A stretch of 59,177 bases of DNA from positions 1-59,177 of the forward strand of contig CAUGRT010000013.1 of the NCBI GenBank assembly GCA_959602045.1, written 5' to 3'. The DNA comes from an uncultured Clostridia bacterium (GTDB lineage Bacteria; Bacillota; Clostridia; UBA1381). Positions 26,176-34,364 of the stretch are shown piece after piece. The notes beneath the pieces were generated by a model. The model ran no database searches. It was not told where the DNA came from and worked only from the letters and a program-made list of their open reading frames with translations. Made by a program: the position numbers and the translations under genes. The first letter of the stretch is position 1. Every line of letters starts with the position of its first letter.

Positions 26176-27633
26176 ATGAATATATGCCAAGAATCTGCAA
26201 GGTGTCTTTTATGTGCAAATCCCAAATGCACCGCGGCATGTCCTCAAAAGCTGGATCCGGCAAGGATGATTCGGGCGGTTCGCTTTGAAAACAGCGAATG
26301 TGCGGCACAATTTATTGATATAAGCGCTTGTGCCGAATGTCAGGGCGACTGCGAAAAAGCCTGTATCCATCCCGATTTTGCAATCAGAATCCGTGAAACG
26401 GTCGCTGAATTACCTGCTTATGAGGGCACGGATGAGCCGGATTTAAGGATTGATTTTATGGGAGTACAATGTGAAAATCCGTTTTTTCTGTCCTCGTCGA
26501 TTGTAGCCGGAAACTATGAAATGTGCGCAAGAGCGTTTGACATGGGTTGGGCAGGCGCGGTCTATAAGACGATCGGATTCATTAAGCCGGAAGAAACCTC
26601 ACCGCGGTTTGACGCGGTCGGAAAAGAGGGAACGCCTTTTATCGGATTCAAGAATTTGGAGCAAATTTCCGATCATGATCTGGAAGAAAATCTGGCGGAG
26701 CTGAAACGTCTGAAACAGGATTATCCGAACAAAATTGTGGTTGCCTCGATCATGGGTGAAACGGATGAGGAATGGACGGAACTGGCGCGGCTGGTCAGTG
26801 AAGCGGGCGCGGATATTATTGAATGTAATTTCAGCTGTCCGCAGATGGTCGGTGAGGGACTCGGTTCGGATGTGGGCCAGAATCCCGAATTGGTAAAGCA
26901 TTATACGGAATGTGTCAAAAAAGGCGCGTCCGTTCCGGTGCTTGCGAAAATGACGCCGAATATCGGCAATATGGAAATCCCGGCAATTGCCGCAGTGGAG
27001 GGCGGCGCGGACGGGATTGCGGCAATCAACACCATCAAATGCATTTCCGGACTGGATTTGGAAAACATGGAGCCTTATAATGCGGTTGATAAAAAAACAT
27101 CGGTTTCGGGATATTCGGGAAAAGCGGTAAAGCCGATTGCTTTAAGATTTATTTCCGATATGGCAAAATGCAAGGAACTGGAGAACATCCCGCTGAGCGG
27201 AATGGGCGGAATTGAAACATGGCATGACGCTGCGGAGTTTATTGCTCTCGGCTGTGCCAATATCCAGGTTACAACTGCCGTTATGCAATACGGCTACCGA
27301 ATCATTGATGATCTGATTTCGGGCTTGAAAGCTTATATGAAGCGCAAGGGGATTGCGGCGGTATCGGAGCTTGTCGGCAAGGGACTGGGCAGTATTACCG
27401 CTCCCGAACAATTGGATCGTTCAACCGTTACTTATCCGGTTTTTGACAGGAAAGCTTGCGTAGGATGCGGAAGATGTCAAGTTTCATGCCGGGACGGCGG
27501 ACATCAGGCAATATCCGTTGGGGCAGACGGGAAACCGGTTTTAATTTCCGGAAACTGCGTTGGGTGTCATTTATGCTCCCTGGTCTGCCCGGTCGGTGCA
27601 ATCGGAAAATCAAAGCGAATCCAAAAGCGATAA
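26176..27633 (+). CDS. preA: Dihydropyrimidine dehydrogenase, PreA-type with PreT-like Fe-S N-terminus
   Basis: A 485-residue protein. Residues 1-75 carry two cysteine groups (CLLCANPKCTAACP and ACAECQGDCEKAC) like the Fe-S head of PreT. Residues 90-415 are the FMN barrel of PreA (NFSCPQMVGEGLGSDVGQNP, AKMTPNIG, SGYSGKAVKPIALRF, SGMGGIETWHDAAEF). The end has two 4Fe-4S motifs (CVGCGRCQVSC and CVGCHLCSLVCPVGA). The FAD/NAD(P)H domain of PreT is absent and not in a neighbouring gene, so electrons may come from ferredoxin. It reduces uracil or thymine, the first catabolic step. AAAGGAGG sets the start at 26176, after a CCGC-TGATG-GCGG hairpin. Confidence 0.88.
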   Translation: MNICQESARCLLCANPKCTAACPQKLDPARMIRAVRFENSECAAQFIDISACAECQGDCEKACIHPDFAIRIRETVAELPAYEGTDEPDLRIDFMGVQCENPFFLSSSIVAGNYEMCARAFDMGWAGAVYKTIGFIKPEETSPRFDAVGKEGTPFIGFKNLEQISDHDLEENLAELKRLKQDYPNKIVVASIMGETDEEWTELARLVSEAGADIIECNFSCPQMVGEGLGSDVGQNPELVKHYTECVKKGASVPVLAKMTPNIGNMEIPAIAAVEGGADGIAAINTIKCISGLDLENMEPYNAVDKKTSVSGYSGKAVKPIALRFISDMAKCKELENIPLSGMGGIETWHDAAEFIALGCANIQVTTAVMQYGYRIIDDLISGLKAYMKRKGIAAVSELVGKGLGSITAPEQLDRSTVTYPVFDRKACVGCGRCQVSCRDGGHQAISVGADGKPVLISGNCVGCHLCSLVCPVGAIGKSKRIQKR

Positions 27634-27688
27634 ATGCGAATCGGCAATTTTAAAATTCATGATACCGGAGGAAGGGAGGTTCGAAACC

Positions 27689-28864
27689 ATGTCAATTATG
27701 CTGAAACAATTATGCAGTGATGCGGAAACAAAATATAACTTGAAGCTGATAGCCGGTAAGGATGGAATGGATAATACGGTTCGTTGGGTTCATATGGTGG
27801 AGGATCGGCAAGTCCCCGATTTTCTGCACGGAAATGAACTGGTATTTACAACCGGTATCGGTCACGTCGGCATGGATCCGCTGTTGGAGTTTGTGAAACG
27901 TTTGCGGCAGCACAATGCATCGGGAGTGGTAGTGAATATCGGGCCGTATCTTTCCGATATCCCGAAAGACGTGATTGACTACTGCAATCGGGAGAGCTTT
28001 CCGTTATTTACACTGCCATGGAGCGTTTATATCATTGATATTACTTATGATTTTTGCCGGCGGATTATAGAAAATGAAAAGCTGGAAACCACCGCCGCCG
28101 AGGCGTTTAAGAATCTGATTCTGTTTCCGGAACAGGGGAAGAAATATTCTCCGTTTCTGGAACAGCATGGGTTTGGAAAATCGGTGGGGTACAGAATGTT
28201 CACGGTGAAATTCTATCAGGATGGGAAAAATATTACGGAGGAATTTGACCGGGGAAATCATATTAAGCTGTGGAATATTCTTGCGAAATCCCGTTATTAT
28301 CCATCGGCAATGTTTGTTTTGGATCATCGGCTGATTGTAATCCGTCAGGATATTGATCAGAAGCTGATTCAAAATCTGACCGATACACTGGACGCAATTG
28401 CGGAGCAGAAGAAAACGGAATATGTTATGGGAATTTCCTCAGAGCATGTTGGCTACAAATCGGCGGCAAAGCTGCTGTTTGAAGCGGAATCCGCCAGAAA
28501 GACAGCGGAAATCGGGCATAAGAATTATGAGTTTTATGCGGATATTGGTATCAATAAAATTCTTTTCGGCGTGACCGATCCGATGATTCTGCGTGAATTT
28601 GTTCATGCGCAGCTGGGAGAAATTCTTCAATATGACGCGGCATACAAGACCGATTATGCCAAAATACTGTATGAATATCTGCTGTGCGACGGTTCGGTTA
28701 TGGCGGTTGCCGATAATTACGGTTTGCACCGCAATACGGTAAACAGCAAAATAAAAGCCATTAAGTCTGTTTTCAATATGGAACTGACAGCGACAAAGAA
28801 AACGGAGCTGATGCTTGCTTTTACGATAAAAAATATTTTAAACAAAAAGAATGGAGGTCATTAA
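27689..28864 (+). CDS. pucR: PucR family transcriptional regulator
   Basis: A 391-residue regulator. The N-terminal PucR domain (GMDNTVRWVHMVEDRQVPDFLHGNELVFTTG) covers about residues 20-125; the C-terminal PucR-type helix-turn-helix reads LLCDGSVMAVADNYGLHRNTVNSKIKAI. PucR proteins control purine, pyrimidine and amino-acid catabolic genes. GGGAGG nine bases before the ATG at 27689 sets the start. It sits inside the cluster on the same strand, so it probably regulates the cluster and is read with it. Its stop codon lies within the terminal repeat of the MITE-like element at 28861. Confidence 0.88.
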   Translation: MSIMLKQLCSDAETKYNLKLIAGKDGMDNTVRWVHMVEDRQVPDFLHGNELVFTTGIGHVGMDPLLEFVKRLRQHNASGVVVNIGPYLSDIPKDVIDYCNRESFPLFTLPWSVYIIDITYDFCRRIIENEKLETTAAEAFKNLILFPEQGKKYSPFLEQHGFGKSVGYRMFTVKFYQDGKNITEEFDRGNHIKLWNILAKSRYYPSAMFVLDHRLIVIRQDIDQKLIQNLTDTLDAIAEQKKTEYVMGISSEHVGYKSAAKLLFEAESARKTAEIGHKNYEFYADIGINKILFGVTDPMILREFVHAQLGEILQYDAAYKTDYAKILYEYLLCDGSVMAVADNYGLHRNTVNSKIKAIKSVFNMELTATKKTELMLAFTIKNILNKKNGGH

Positions 28865-29046
28865 GTCTGAATAAAATCGCCCATAGCACCACTTTTTGCT
28901 TGGGGTAGCGAAGCGGCTGAATGGTAGTGAATGACAATTCAGTGAATTGTCAGAGCCATTCAGTGACCGAACCGCAGTGAGAAGTACCATTGTACAGCAC
29001 CACTCGCTGCAAAGCAGCACTCTGAGCGATTTTCTTTCAGACTTAA
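28861..29046 (+). mobile_element. MITE-like repeat element, copy 1
   Basis: The ends TTAAGTCTGAATAAAATCGC (28861-28880) and GCGATTTTCTTTCAGACTTAA (29026-29046, 21 bases with one extra) are imperfect terminal inverted repeats. Inside are a perfect hairpin TGACAATTC/GAATTGTCA and CGCTGC/GCAGC. A shorter copy (106 bp) lies inverted at 44771-44876 and shares about 105 bases at high identity plus some 30 bases beyond the right end, including GTGCCTTAC and GGAAAGGAA. No transposase is encoded. The left end supplies the pucR stop codon and the extension supplies the ribosome-binding site of the next gene. Confidence 0.8.
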
Positions 29047-29079
29047 GTTTTGTGCCTTACAGCACGGAAAGGAATAGTT

Positions 29080-30414
29080 ATGAAAATGAATGAAAGAGCA
29101 GCGGAAATTAAAAGAAATCATACCACTTACAATTTACAGTCATGGTCAAAGCAGAAGGGTTTGAATCCCATACCGATTGAAAAAGCGGAAGGGATTTATA
29201 TGTGGGATTTTGACGGAAACCGTTACACGGATATGTCGTCACAGCTGGTAAACTTGAATGTCGGTCACGGCAACCGGCAGATTATTGACGCGATTAAGGA
29301 GCAGGCGGAGAAGTACTGTTATATTTCTCCGGCATACGGTTCGGAGCCGCGCGGAGAGCTGGCAAAAATGATTATTGAGCGGATGCCGGATAACATGGGA
29401 AAGGTATTCTTTACAAACGGCGGCGCGGACGCAAATGAAAATGCCGTTAAAATTGCCAGAATGTACACCGGCAGACAAAAGATTTTTTCGCGCTACAGAA
29501 GCTATCATGGGTCAACGTATGGCGCAGGAAATTTGACGGGTGAGCCGAGAAGATATCCGCTTGAGCCGGGTGCGCCGGGATTCGTGAAATTCTTTGATCC
29601 GTATATTTATCGCGAAAAGCTAAATTTTGAATCGGAGGAGGCTGCGGCAGAATATTATGTTGCCAAGCTTCGTGAGCAGGTAGTTTATGAGGGCGCAGAT
29701 CAGGTCGCTGCGATTGTTATGGAAACAATCACCGGTTCAAACGGCGTAATCATTCCGCCAAAAGGATATTTGCAGGGTGTCAGAAAGATATGCGATGAAT
29801 TTGGCATTATGATGATCTGCGATGAGGTCATGGCAGGCTTCGGAAGAACGGGAAAGATGTTTGCGTTTGAGAACTTTGACGTGAAACCCGACATTGTATC
29901 CTTTGCAAAAGGCGTAACCTGCGGATATGTTCAGCTTGGCGGCGTGTGCGTGAGCAAGGAGATTGCCGAATATTTCGATGATCATCTGCTTTCCTGCGGA
30001 CTGACCTACAGCGGTCATCCTCTGGCGTGCGCGGCAGGAGTTGCGTGTCTGAAATATTATGACGATGCGAAGATTCTGGACAATGTAAACGCAGCCGGAA
30101 AGGTTCTCGGCGAGGAGTTGGAATTACTGAAAGAAAAATATGAAATTGTAGGCGATGTGCGATATATCGGGTTGTTCTCAGCAATTGAGCTGGTACGCAA
30201 TCGGGAAACGAAAGCGCCGCTTGTGGAATACGGAAAGGATCCTGCCGGAATCATGAAGTCGATTATCGGAAAGCTTGCCGCAAAGGGGTTCATGACCTAT
30301 TCGCATGAGAATATGATTCTGATTTGCCCGCCGCTGATCATCACACCGGAGCAGGTGAAAGAGGAAATGAGCAAGGTGGATGAGGTTATCCGCGAGATTA
30401 ACGGAATTTATTAA
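29080..30414 (+). CDS. Class III aminotransferase (likely beta-alanine aminotransferase)
   Basis: A 444-residue PLP aminotransferase. Motifs: GSEPRGELAKMI, FTNGGADANENAVKIAR, YHGSTYGAGNLTG, MICDEVMAGFGRTGKMFA and the PLP lysine in VSFAKGVTCGYVQLGG. In this cluster its substrate would be beta-alanine released from N-carbamoyl-beta-alanine, giving malonate semialdehyde; this is inferred from context. The start at 29080 follows GGAAAGGAA, which comes from the repeat element extension. Other class III enzymes (GABA, omega-amino acid) cannot be excluded. Confidence 0.87.
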   Translation: MKMNERAAEIKRNHTTYNLQSWSKQKGLNPIPIEKAEGIYMWDFDGNRYTDMSSQLVNLNVGHGNRQIIDAIKEQAEKYCYISPAYGSEPRGELAKMIIERMPDNMGKVFFTNGGADANENAVKIARMYTGRQKIFSRYRSYHGSTYGAGNLTGEPRRYPLEPGAPGFVKFFDPYIYREKLNFESEEAAAEYYVAKLREQVVYEGADQVAAIVMETITGSNGVIIPPKGYLQGVRKICDEFGIMMICDEVMAGFGRTGKMFAFENFDVKPDIVSFAKGVTCGYVQLGGVCVSKEIAEYFDDHLLSCGLTYSGHPLACAAGVACLKYYDDAKILDNVNAAGKVLGEELELLKEKYEIVGDVRYIGLFSAIELVRNRETKAPLVEYGKDPAGIMKSIIGKLAAKGFMTYSHENMILICPPLIITPEQVKEEMSKVDEVIREINGIY

Positions 30415-30445
30415 CCGATCGGAAATCGGCTGAGGAGGTGTGGTC

Positions 30446-30862
30446 ATGCCTGAGCGTTATAAAAATATGAAATTCGGTTCGCTTGACGAATATATTACTC
30501 CGGCAAAATTTCGGACGATCAGCGAAAGAATGAGAAGTATTCCTCTGGGGGTATCCGAATTTGCGGTAGAAATCCATATGAAACAGCCAATCAAAAGTAA
30601 GCTGAGTTTCAAAACACCGTGGGACGGAGTGATCTACGGCTGTGCGCGCGGTAAAAATGCAGTGCGGCAGAAATTGAATTTGGACTCGGATGTCAAGACG
30701 GCATATCTTGTGGATTGGGACGATAAGTTTCTGTTTTTACTTGAACTTGAGAATCAGCAGGAATATCCGCTGATGTATGTTCATGGCGAGGAGATTATCA
30801 ATATTTTGGAAAATTGTTGGAGAATCCCCGAACAAAGAATTAAAATCGAAGGAAAGGAATGA
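30446..30862 (+). CDS. Unrecognised small protein of the pyrimidine catabolic cluster
   Basis: A 138-residue soluble protein, no signal peptide or membrane segment. I do not recognise the family. Visible features: a basic start (MPERYKNMKFGSLDEYITP), an alternating hydrophobic middle suggestive of beta strands (VEIHMKQPI, GVIYGCARGKNAVRQKL) and an acidic, aromatic second half (YLVDWDDKFLFLLELENQ, MYVHGEEIINIL). GGAGG seven bases before the ATG supports translation, and its stop codon overlaps the region where the next gene starts. Tight placement between aminotransferase and amidohydrolase implies a role in this pathway, but none can be named. Confidence 0.75.
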   Translation: MPERYKNMKFGSLDEYITPAKFRTISERMRSIPLGVSEFAVEIHMKQPIKSKLSFKTPWDGVIYGCARGKNAVRQKLNLDSDVKTAYLVDWDDKFLFLLELENQQEYPLMYVHGEEIINILENCWRIPEQRIKIEGKE

Positions 30863-30867
30863 GGGAA

Positions 30868-32130
30868 ATGTATGTATGCAGTAAGGAAAGAATGGAAGAT
30901 AAAATAAAGACTTTCAGCCAATTCGGCGACGCAGGTCATGGCGGTATCACGAGATATTCGCTGTCGCCGGAAGCGATCATGGCAAGAAATGAGTTTTTAA
31001 AGCGCATGAAAGCGATTGGTGCGGAGATTGAGATTGACGATGTTGCCAATATCTACGCAACGCTTCCCGGAAGTGATCCGTCTGCGAAAAGAATCGTCAT
31101 GGCGTCGCACGTGGATTCCGTTAAGAACGGCGGCAATTATGACGGTATTTTGGGCGTAATGTCTGCAATGGAGGTTTTGGAAACCGTTGCGGAGAATCAG
31201 ATTCCGCATAAGCATCCGCTGACTGCGATGATCTGGACAAACGAGGAAGGTTCGCTTTATCCGCCGGCTATGATGATTTCGGGTGTAGTATGCTATGACT
31301 ATCTTCCGGAGGACATTCGCCAGAAGTTTCGGTATGAGGACATGATGGCATCAAAAAGTATCCTTGATCCGACCAAGACATTTGGTGAGGCGTTGGAGAA
31401 ATCGGGATTCAAGGGGGATAAGAAATACAGACTTTCCCCGGAGCGGTATCAATACATGTTTGAAACGCACATTGAGCAAGGTCCGATTCTGGAGGATGCA
31501 GGCAATGACATCGGCGTAGTAGATTGCGTTTTGGGTATGTTTAATTATCGCTTGAAATTCTACGGTCAAACAACGCATGCCGGAACATTCCCGATGCCGA
31601 AGCGGCGTGACGCGTTTTATGCGGCGGCATTGGCTCTGGACTATCTGCATACGGAAATAGATAAACTCGGTGTTTCCGATTTGGTGTATACCACAGGTGA
31701 AGTGGTATGCCATCCGTGTGTACACACTTGTGTTCCGGATTACTTTGATTTTTCGTTTGATTCACGCCATGAAAAGCCGGAGGTTCTGGAAAAGGTGCTT
31801 GCCATTGTAAAAAGCTGTGCTGACCAAGAGTGGGCAGGCTGTACATGTGAGGTCGAAAAGGCATGGAACCGCGATACCGTGTACTGGGATAAAAAGCTTG
31901 TCAGTTATGTAAAGGAAGCTTGTGAAGAAGCAGGAATCAAGCATCAGTATATTCATTCCGGAGCCGGACATGACGCGCAGTTTGCCTCCTACATGCTGCC
32001 CACAACGATGATCTTTGTTCAGTCAAAGGACGGACTCTCACATTGTGAGCCGGAATTTTCGAGCGTGGAGCATTGTACCGAGGGTGCAACCGTTATGCTG
32101 AATGCGGTTTTAAAGGCGGATGCGGAATAA
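30868..32130 (+). CDS. Zn-dependent M20-type amidohydrolase (N-carbamoyl-beta-alanine / carbamoyl-amino-acid hydrolase)
   Basis: A 420-residue member of the hydantoinase/carbamoylase branch of peptidase family M20. Metal ligands: VMASHVDSVKNGGNYDGILGV (His, Asp), TNEEGSLYPP (Glu pair), THIEQGP (about residue 200) and a late HCEPE. The lid block GQTTHAGTFPM is present. The branch includes beta-ureidopropionase, L-carbamoylase and allantoate amidohydrolase; with dihydropyrimidinase and preA alongside, N-carbamoyl-beta-alanine is the most likely substrate, giving beta-alanine, CO2 and ammonia. ATG at 30859 overlaps the previous stop codon; 30868 is preferred because of spacing from GGAAAGG. Confidence 0.87.
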   Translation: MYVCSKERMEDKIKTFSQFGDAGHGGITRYSLSPEAIMARNEFLKRMKAIGAEIEIDDVANIYATLPGSDPSAKRIVMASHVDSVKNGGNYDGILGVMSAMEVLETVAENQIPHKHPLTAMIWTNEEGSLYPPAMMISGVVCYDYLPEDIRQKFRYEDMMASKSILDPTKTFGEALEKSGFKGDKKYRLSPERYQYMFETHIEQGPILEDAGNDIGVVDCVLGMFNYRLKFYGQTTHAGTFPMPKRRDAFYAAALALDYLHTEIDKLGVSDLVYTTGEVVCHPCVHTCVPDYFDFSFDSRHEKPEVLEKVLAIVKSCADQEWAGCTCEVEKAWNRDTVYWDKKLVSYVKEACEEAGIKHQYIHSGAGHDAQFASYMLPTTMIFVQSKDGLSHCEPEFSSVEHCTEGATVMLNAVLKADAE

Positions 32131-32143
32131 AGAGGTGACGAGG

Positions 32144-33295
32144 ATGAGTAAGGAATTTTTAGTTCCAAAAAGAATCATAACCGGTGAGGGTGCGATTGAA
32201 AAGGCAATTCCGTATCTGGCGGCGATGGGGAAGAAGCCGCTGATTGTAACGGGGCGGATTGTATCGGAGCTTGACGCTTTCAAGCTCCTAACCGACCGAT
32301 TGACCGAAAGCGGTCTTGAGTATGTCGTATTTAAGGACATCACCGGCGAGCCGACCGATGTGATGATTGGGGCAGGGCTTGAAGCGTACTGTGAAAACGA
32401 CTGTGATTTTCTGATCGGAATGGGAGGGGGAAGTCCTCTTGATGCGATCAAGGCGATTGCTGCACTGTATGTCTGCGGCGGAAAGTTAAGCGATTATGCC
32501 GGAAAAGAGATCAGCGGCAGTTTTCCGCCAATGGCGGCGATTCCGACCACCGCCGGAACCGGTTCGGAGGCAACGAAGTTCACCGTTATTACCGATGCGA
32601 AAACGGATGTAAAAATGCTGCTTAAAGGCGAAGCGCTGATCCCGGATCTGGCAATTGTGGATTACAAGAACACGAAAAGCTCGCCGAAAAGGATCACCGC
32701 CTCCACCGGTTTGGACGCATTGACGCATGCGGTCGAGGCGTATACCTCGAAGCAAGCGCAGCTATTAACCGATGATTTGGCAATCTCGGCAGTGAAGCGG
32801 ATTTTTAAATATTTGCCGATGGCGTATGAAAACGGGGACGATGATACGGCGCGGTATGAAATGTCTGTTGCGGCATTGGAGGCAGGGATTTGCATCAACA
32901 ACTCGTCGGTGACCATTGTGCATGGGATGAGCCGCCCGATCGGCGCACTGTTTCATGTACCGCATGGACTTTCCAATGCGATGCTTTTATGCAACTGTAT
33001 GGATTTTGCAAAGGATGGCGCACCGGAGCGCTTTGCAGCATTGGCAAGAACCGTTGGGTGTGCGGATGGTACCGATACCGATGAAGCAGCGGCGGCAAAA
33101 TTCATTGACGGGCTTTTTGAAATATGCAAAAAATGCGAAGTGCCGACAATATCTGGTTATGGAATTGATACGGATGAATTTTATAAGGCAATTCCGAAAA
33201 TGACAGCGGACGCATTGGCAAGCGGAAGCCCTGCCAATACGCGTAAGGCAGTGACCGATACCGATATTACTGCTCTTTACAAATCACTGCTTTAA
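32144..33295 (+). CDS. Iron-type alcohol dehydrogenase (candidate malonate semialdehyde reductase)
   Basis: A 383-residue group III (Fe-ADH) enzyme. Nucleotide-binding block IGMGGGSPLDAIKAIA, AIPTTAGTGSEATKF, metal-binding STGLDALTHAVEAYTS and HGMSRPIGALFHVPHGLSNAMLL. GAGGTG six bases before the ATG at 32144 sets the start. As the last gene after the aminotransferase and hydrolase, it would reduce malonate semialdehyde to 3-hydroxypropionate and regenerate NAD(P)+; family membership is certain, substrate is inferred. A 12-bp hairpin at 33321 ends the cluster. Confidence 0.88.
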   Translation: MSKEFLVPKRIITGEGAIEKAIPYLAAMGKKPLIVTGRIVSELDAFKLLTDRLTESGLEYVVFKDITGEPTDVMIGAGLEAYCENDCDFLIGMGGGSPLDAIKAIAALYVCGGKLSDYAGKEISGSFPPMAAIPTTAGTGSEATKFTVITDAKTDVKMLLKGEALIPDLAIVDYKNTKSSPKRITASTGLDALTHAVEAYTSKQAQLLTDDLAISAVKRIFKYLPMAYENGDDDTARYEMSVAALEAGICINNSSVTIVHGMSRPIGALFHVPHGLSNAMLLCNCMDFAKDGAPERFAALARTVGCADGTDTDEAAAAKFIDGLFEICKKCEVPTISGYGIDTDEFYKAIPKMTADALASGSPANTRKAVTDTDITALYKSLL

Positions 33296-33320
33296 GGAAT
33301 GGGATGTAAATTTTGGGGAT

Positions 33321-33348
33321 GGTTTTGGGATATTAGTATCCCAAAACC
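33321..33348 (+). terminator. Terminator at the end of the catabolic cluster
   Basis: GGTTTTGGGATA and TATCCCAAAACC form a perfect 12-bp stem around TTAG. The following T tract is weak (CCTTAAAATATATTTT). Confidence 0.65.
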
Positions 33349-33388
33349 GCCTTAAAATATATTTTCTGCAATTTCCTTTAAAAAGGTC

Positions 33389-33417
33389 TTGACAAATATA
33401 ATAATTTGTGTTATTAT
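33389..33417 (+). promoter_or_regulatory. Promoter of the tRNA pair
   Basis: TTGACA (33389-33394), 17 bases, TATTAT (33412-33417), about 24 bases before tRNA-Gly. Confidence 0.8.
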
Positions 33418-33440
33418 ATATAGGTCGTTAAGAATGAAAT

Positions 33441-33515
33441 GCGGGAGTGGCTCAGTGGTAGAGCGTCACCTTGCCAAGGTGAACGTCGCGAGTTCGAATC
33501 TCGTCTTCCGCTCCA
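33441..33515 (+). tRNA. tRNA-Gly (anticodon GCC)
   Basis: Acceptor stem GCGGGAG/CTTCCGC, D arm GTGGCTCAGTGGTAGAGC, anticodon loop CTTGCCA in the stem CACCT...AGGTG, T arm GTTCGAATC. CCA is encoded at 33513-33515. Confidence 0.95.
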
Positions 33516-33547
33516 TTCTAACCATTGGCTGAGCCAATGGTTCATAT

Positions 33548-33624
<77 letters not shown>

Positions 33625-33627
33625 AAT

Positions 33628-33670
33628 AAGAACCTCAAGGTTGATAGAAACCTTGAGGTTCTTTTCTTTT
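33628..33670 (+). terminator. Terminator of the tRNA pair
   Basis: AAGAACCTCAAGGTT (33628-33642) pairs perfectly with AACCTTGAGGTTCTT (33649-33663), followed by TTCTTTTATTT. Confidence 0.9.
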
Positions 33671-33727
33671 ATTTCGGTTTCAAATAAACACTTTGCCTGT
33701 ACGGTTTTCGGAATACATCGTGTAAAA

Positions 33728-33773
33728 GTGCTGCTGTGCGTTAATGATTTCTTATTGTCGGCAGCACATTTTT
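33728..33773 (+). terminator. Terminator-like hairpin in the gap after the tRNAs
   Basis: GTGCTGC (33728-33734) pairs with GCAGCAC (33761-33767), then ATTTTTT. No rightward gene is seen between it and the tRNA terminator, so it may belong to lost or decayed sequence. Confidence 0.45.
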
Positions 33774-33841
33774 TATGCCGAATTTACCCGAAATTATCCG
33801 TTTCAATCAAAAAATGAAACCGTAAATTTTGACCCCGACCT

Positions 33842-33925
33842 TTCGTGTCAAGGGTTCGACATTTCGTGTCAATTGTTTACCCTTTCGTGTCAAAGGTTGT
33901 AGTTTTCGTGTCAAAGGTATGATTT
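33842..33925. repeat. 21-bp tandem repeat, four copies
   Basis: TTCGTGTCAA recurs at 33842, 33863, 33884 and 33905, exactly 21 bases apart. The rest of each unit varies. On the minus strand a 21-base unit would read as a 7-residue repeat containing LTRK, in an open frame that overlaps the rsgA remnant. Confidence 0.85.
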
Positions 33926-33936
33926 TATTCTGCCTG

Positions 33937-34206
33937 TCAGCACCTATTTTTTCTGACCGATTTGTTGATTTTTGCAATTTCCTTAAATTTCGCCCTTTTG
34001 GCTTCAAGGTATCGGCTGTTGTCCGCCGCATAGTCGTCCTCCGGCCACTCGGCAATGACATAATCGCCGACCGCGGGATAGTCGGATACGGTTTTTACAT
34101 CATATCTGTATTTGCCGGATACAGTTGCTGTCTTTATCTCTGTGCCGCTGCTGATTTTATACATTCCTTTTTCCTGTGAAATTACTCTCGTTCTCAATTT
34201 GTTCAT
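33937..34206 (-). pseudogene. rsgA: rsgA remnant with internal deletion
   Basis: The 89-residue frame begins like the OB-fold N-terminus of the ribosome biogenesis GTPase RsgA (RVISQEKGMYKISSG, VSGKYRYDVKTVSDYPAVGD) for about 58 residues, then passes directly into a basic tail (RYLEAKRAKFKEIAKINKSV) resembling the RsgA C-terminal end. The whole GTPase domain and zinc site, about 200 residues in an intact protein, are missing. It reads as an internally deleted gene copy. The reading frame is open, so a short protein could still be made. The 21-bp tandem repeat lies just past its stop codon. Confidence 0.65.
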
Positions 34207-34364
34207 TACAATCTCCTATCTCGTCAGTCCGGTTACAGCTTTTTTATTTATATGTGTATTAACATTATCTTTATACAATCTTAATGCCTCGTTGCAACTT
34301 ATTATCCCATTTTTATATGCCATATGTTATAATAAATAAAAGCAAGTTGGAGGAGGCTTATCCT

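Noticed and set aside
26815..26890. Apparent loss of the catalytic cysteine of dihydropyrimidine dehydrogenase (SDVGQNP instead of an ACGQDP-like motif)
   Set aside because: From memory E. coli PreA also reads GSDVGQNPEL at this place, so it is normal for the bacterial branch and not a defect.
33807..34061. Leftward frame with repeated PLTRK units
   Set aside because: The repeats are the translation of the 21-bp tandem DNA repeat, and the frame overlaps the rsgA remnant in another register. No ribosome-binding site was seen.
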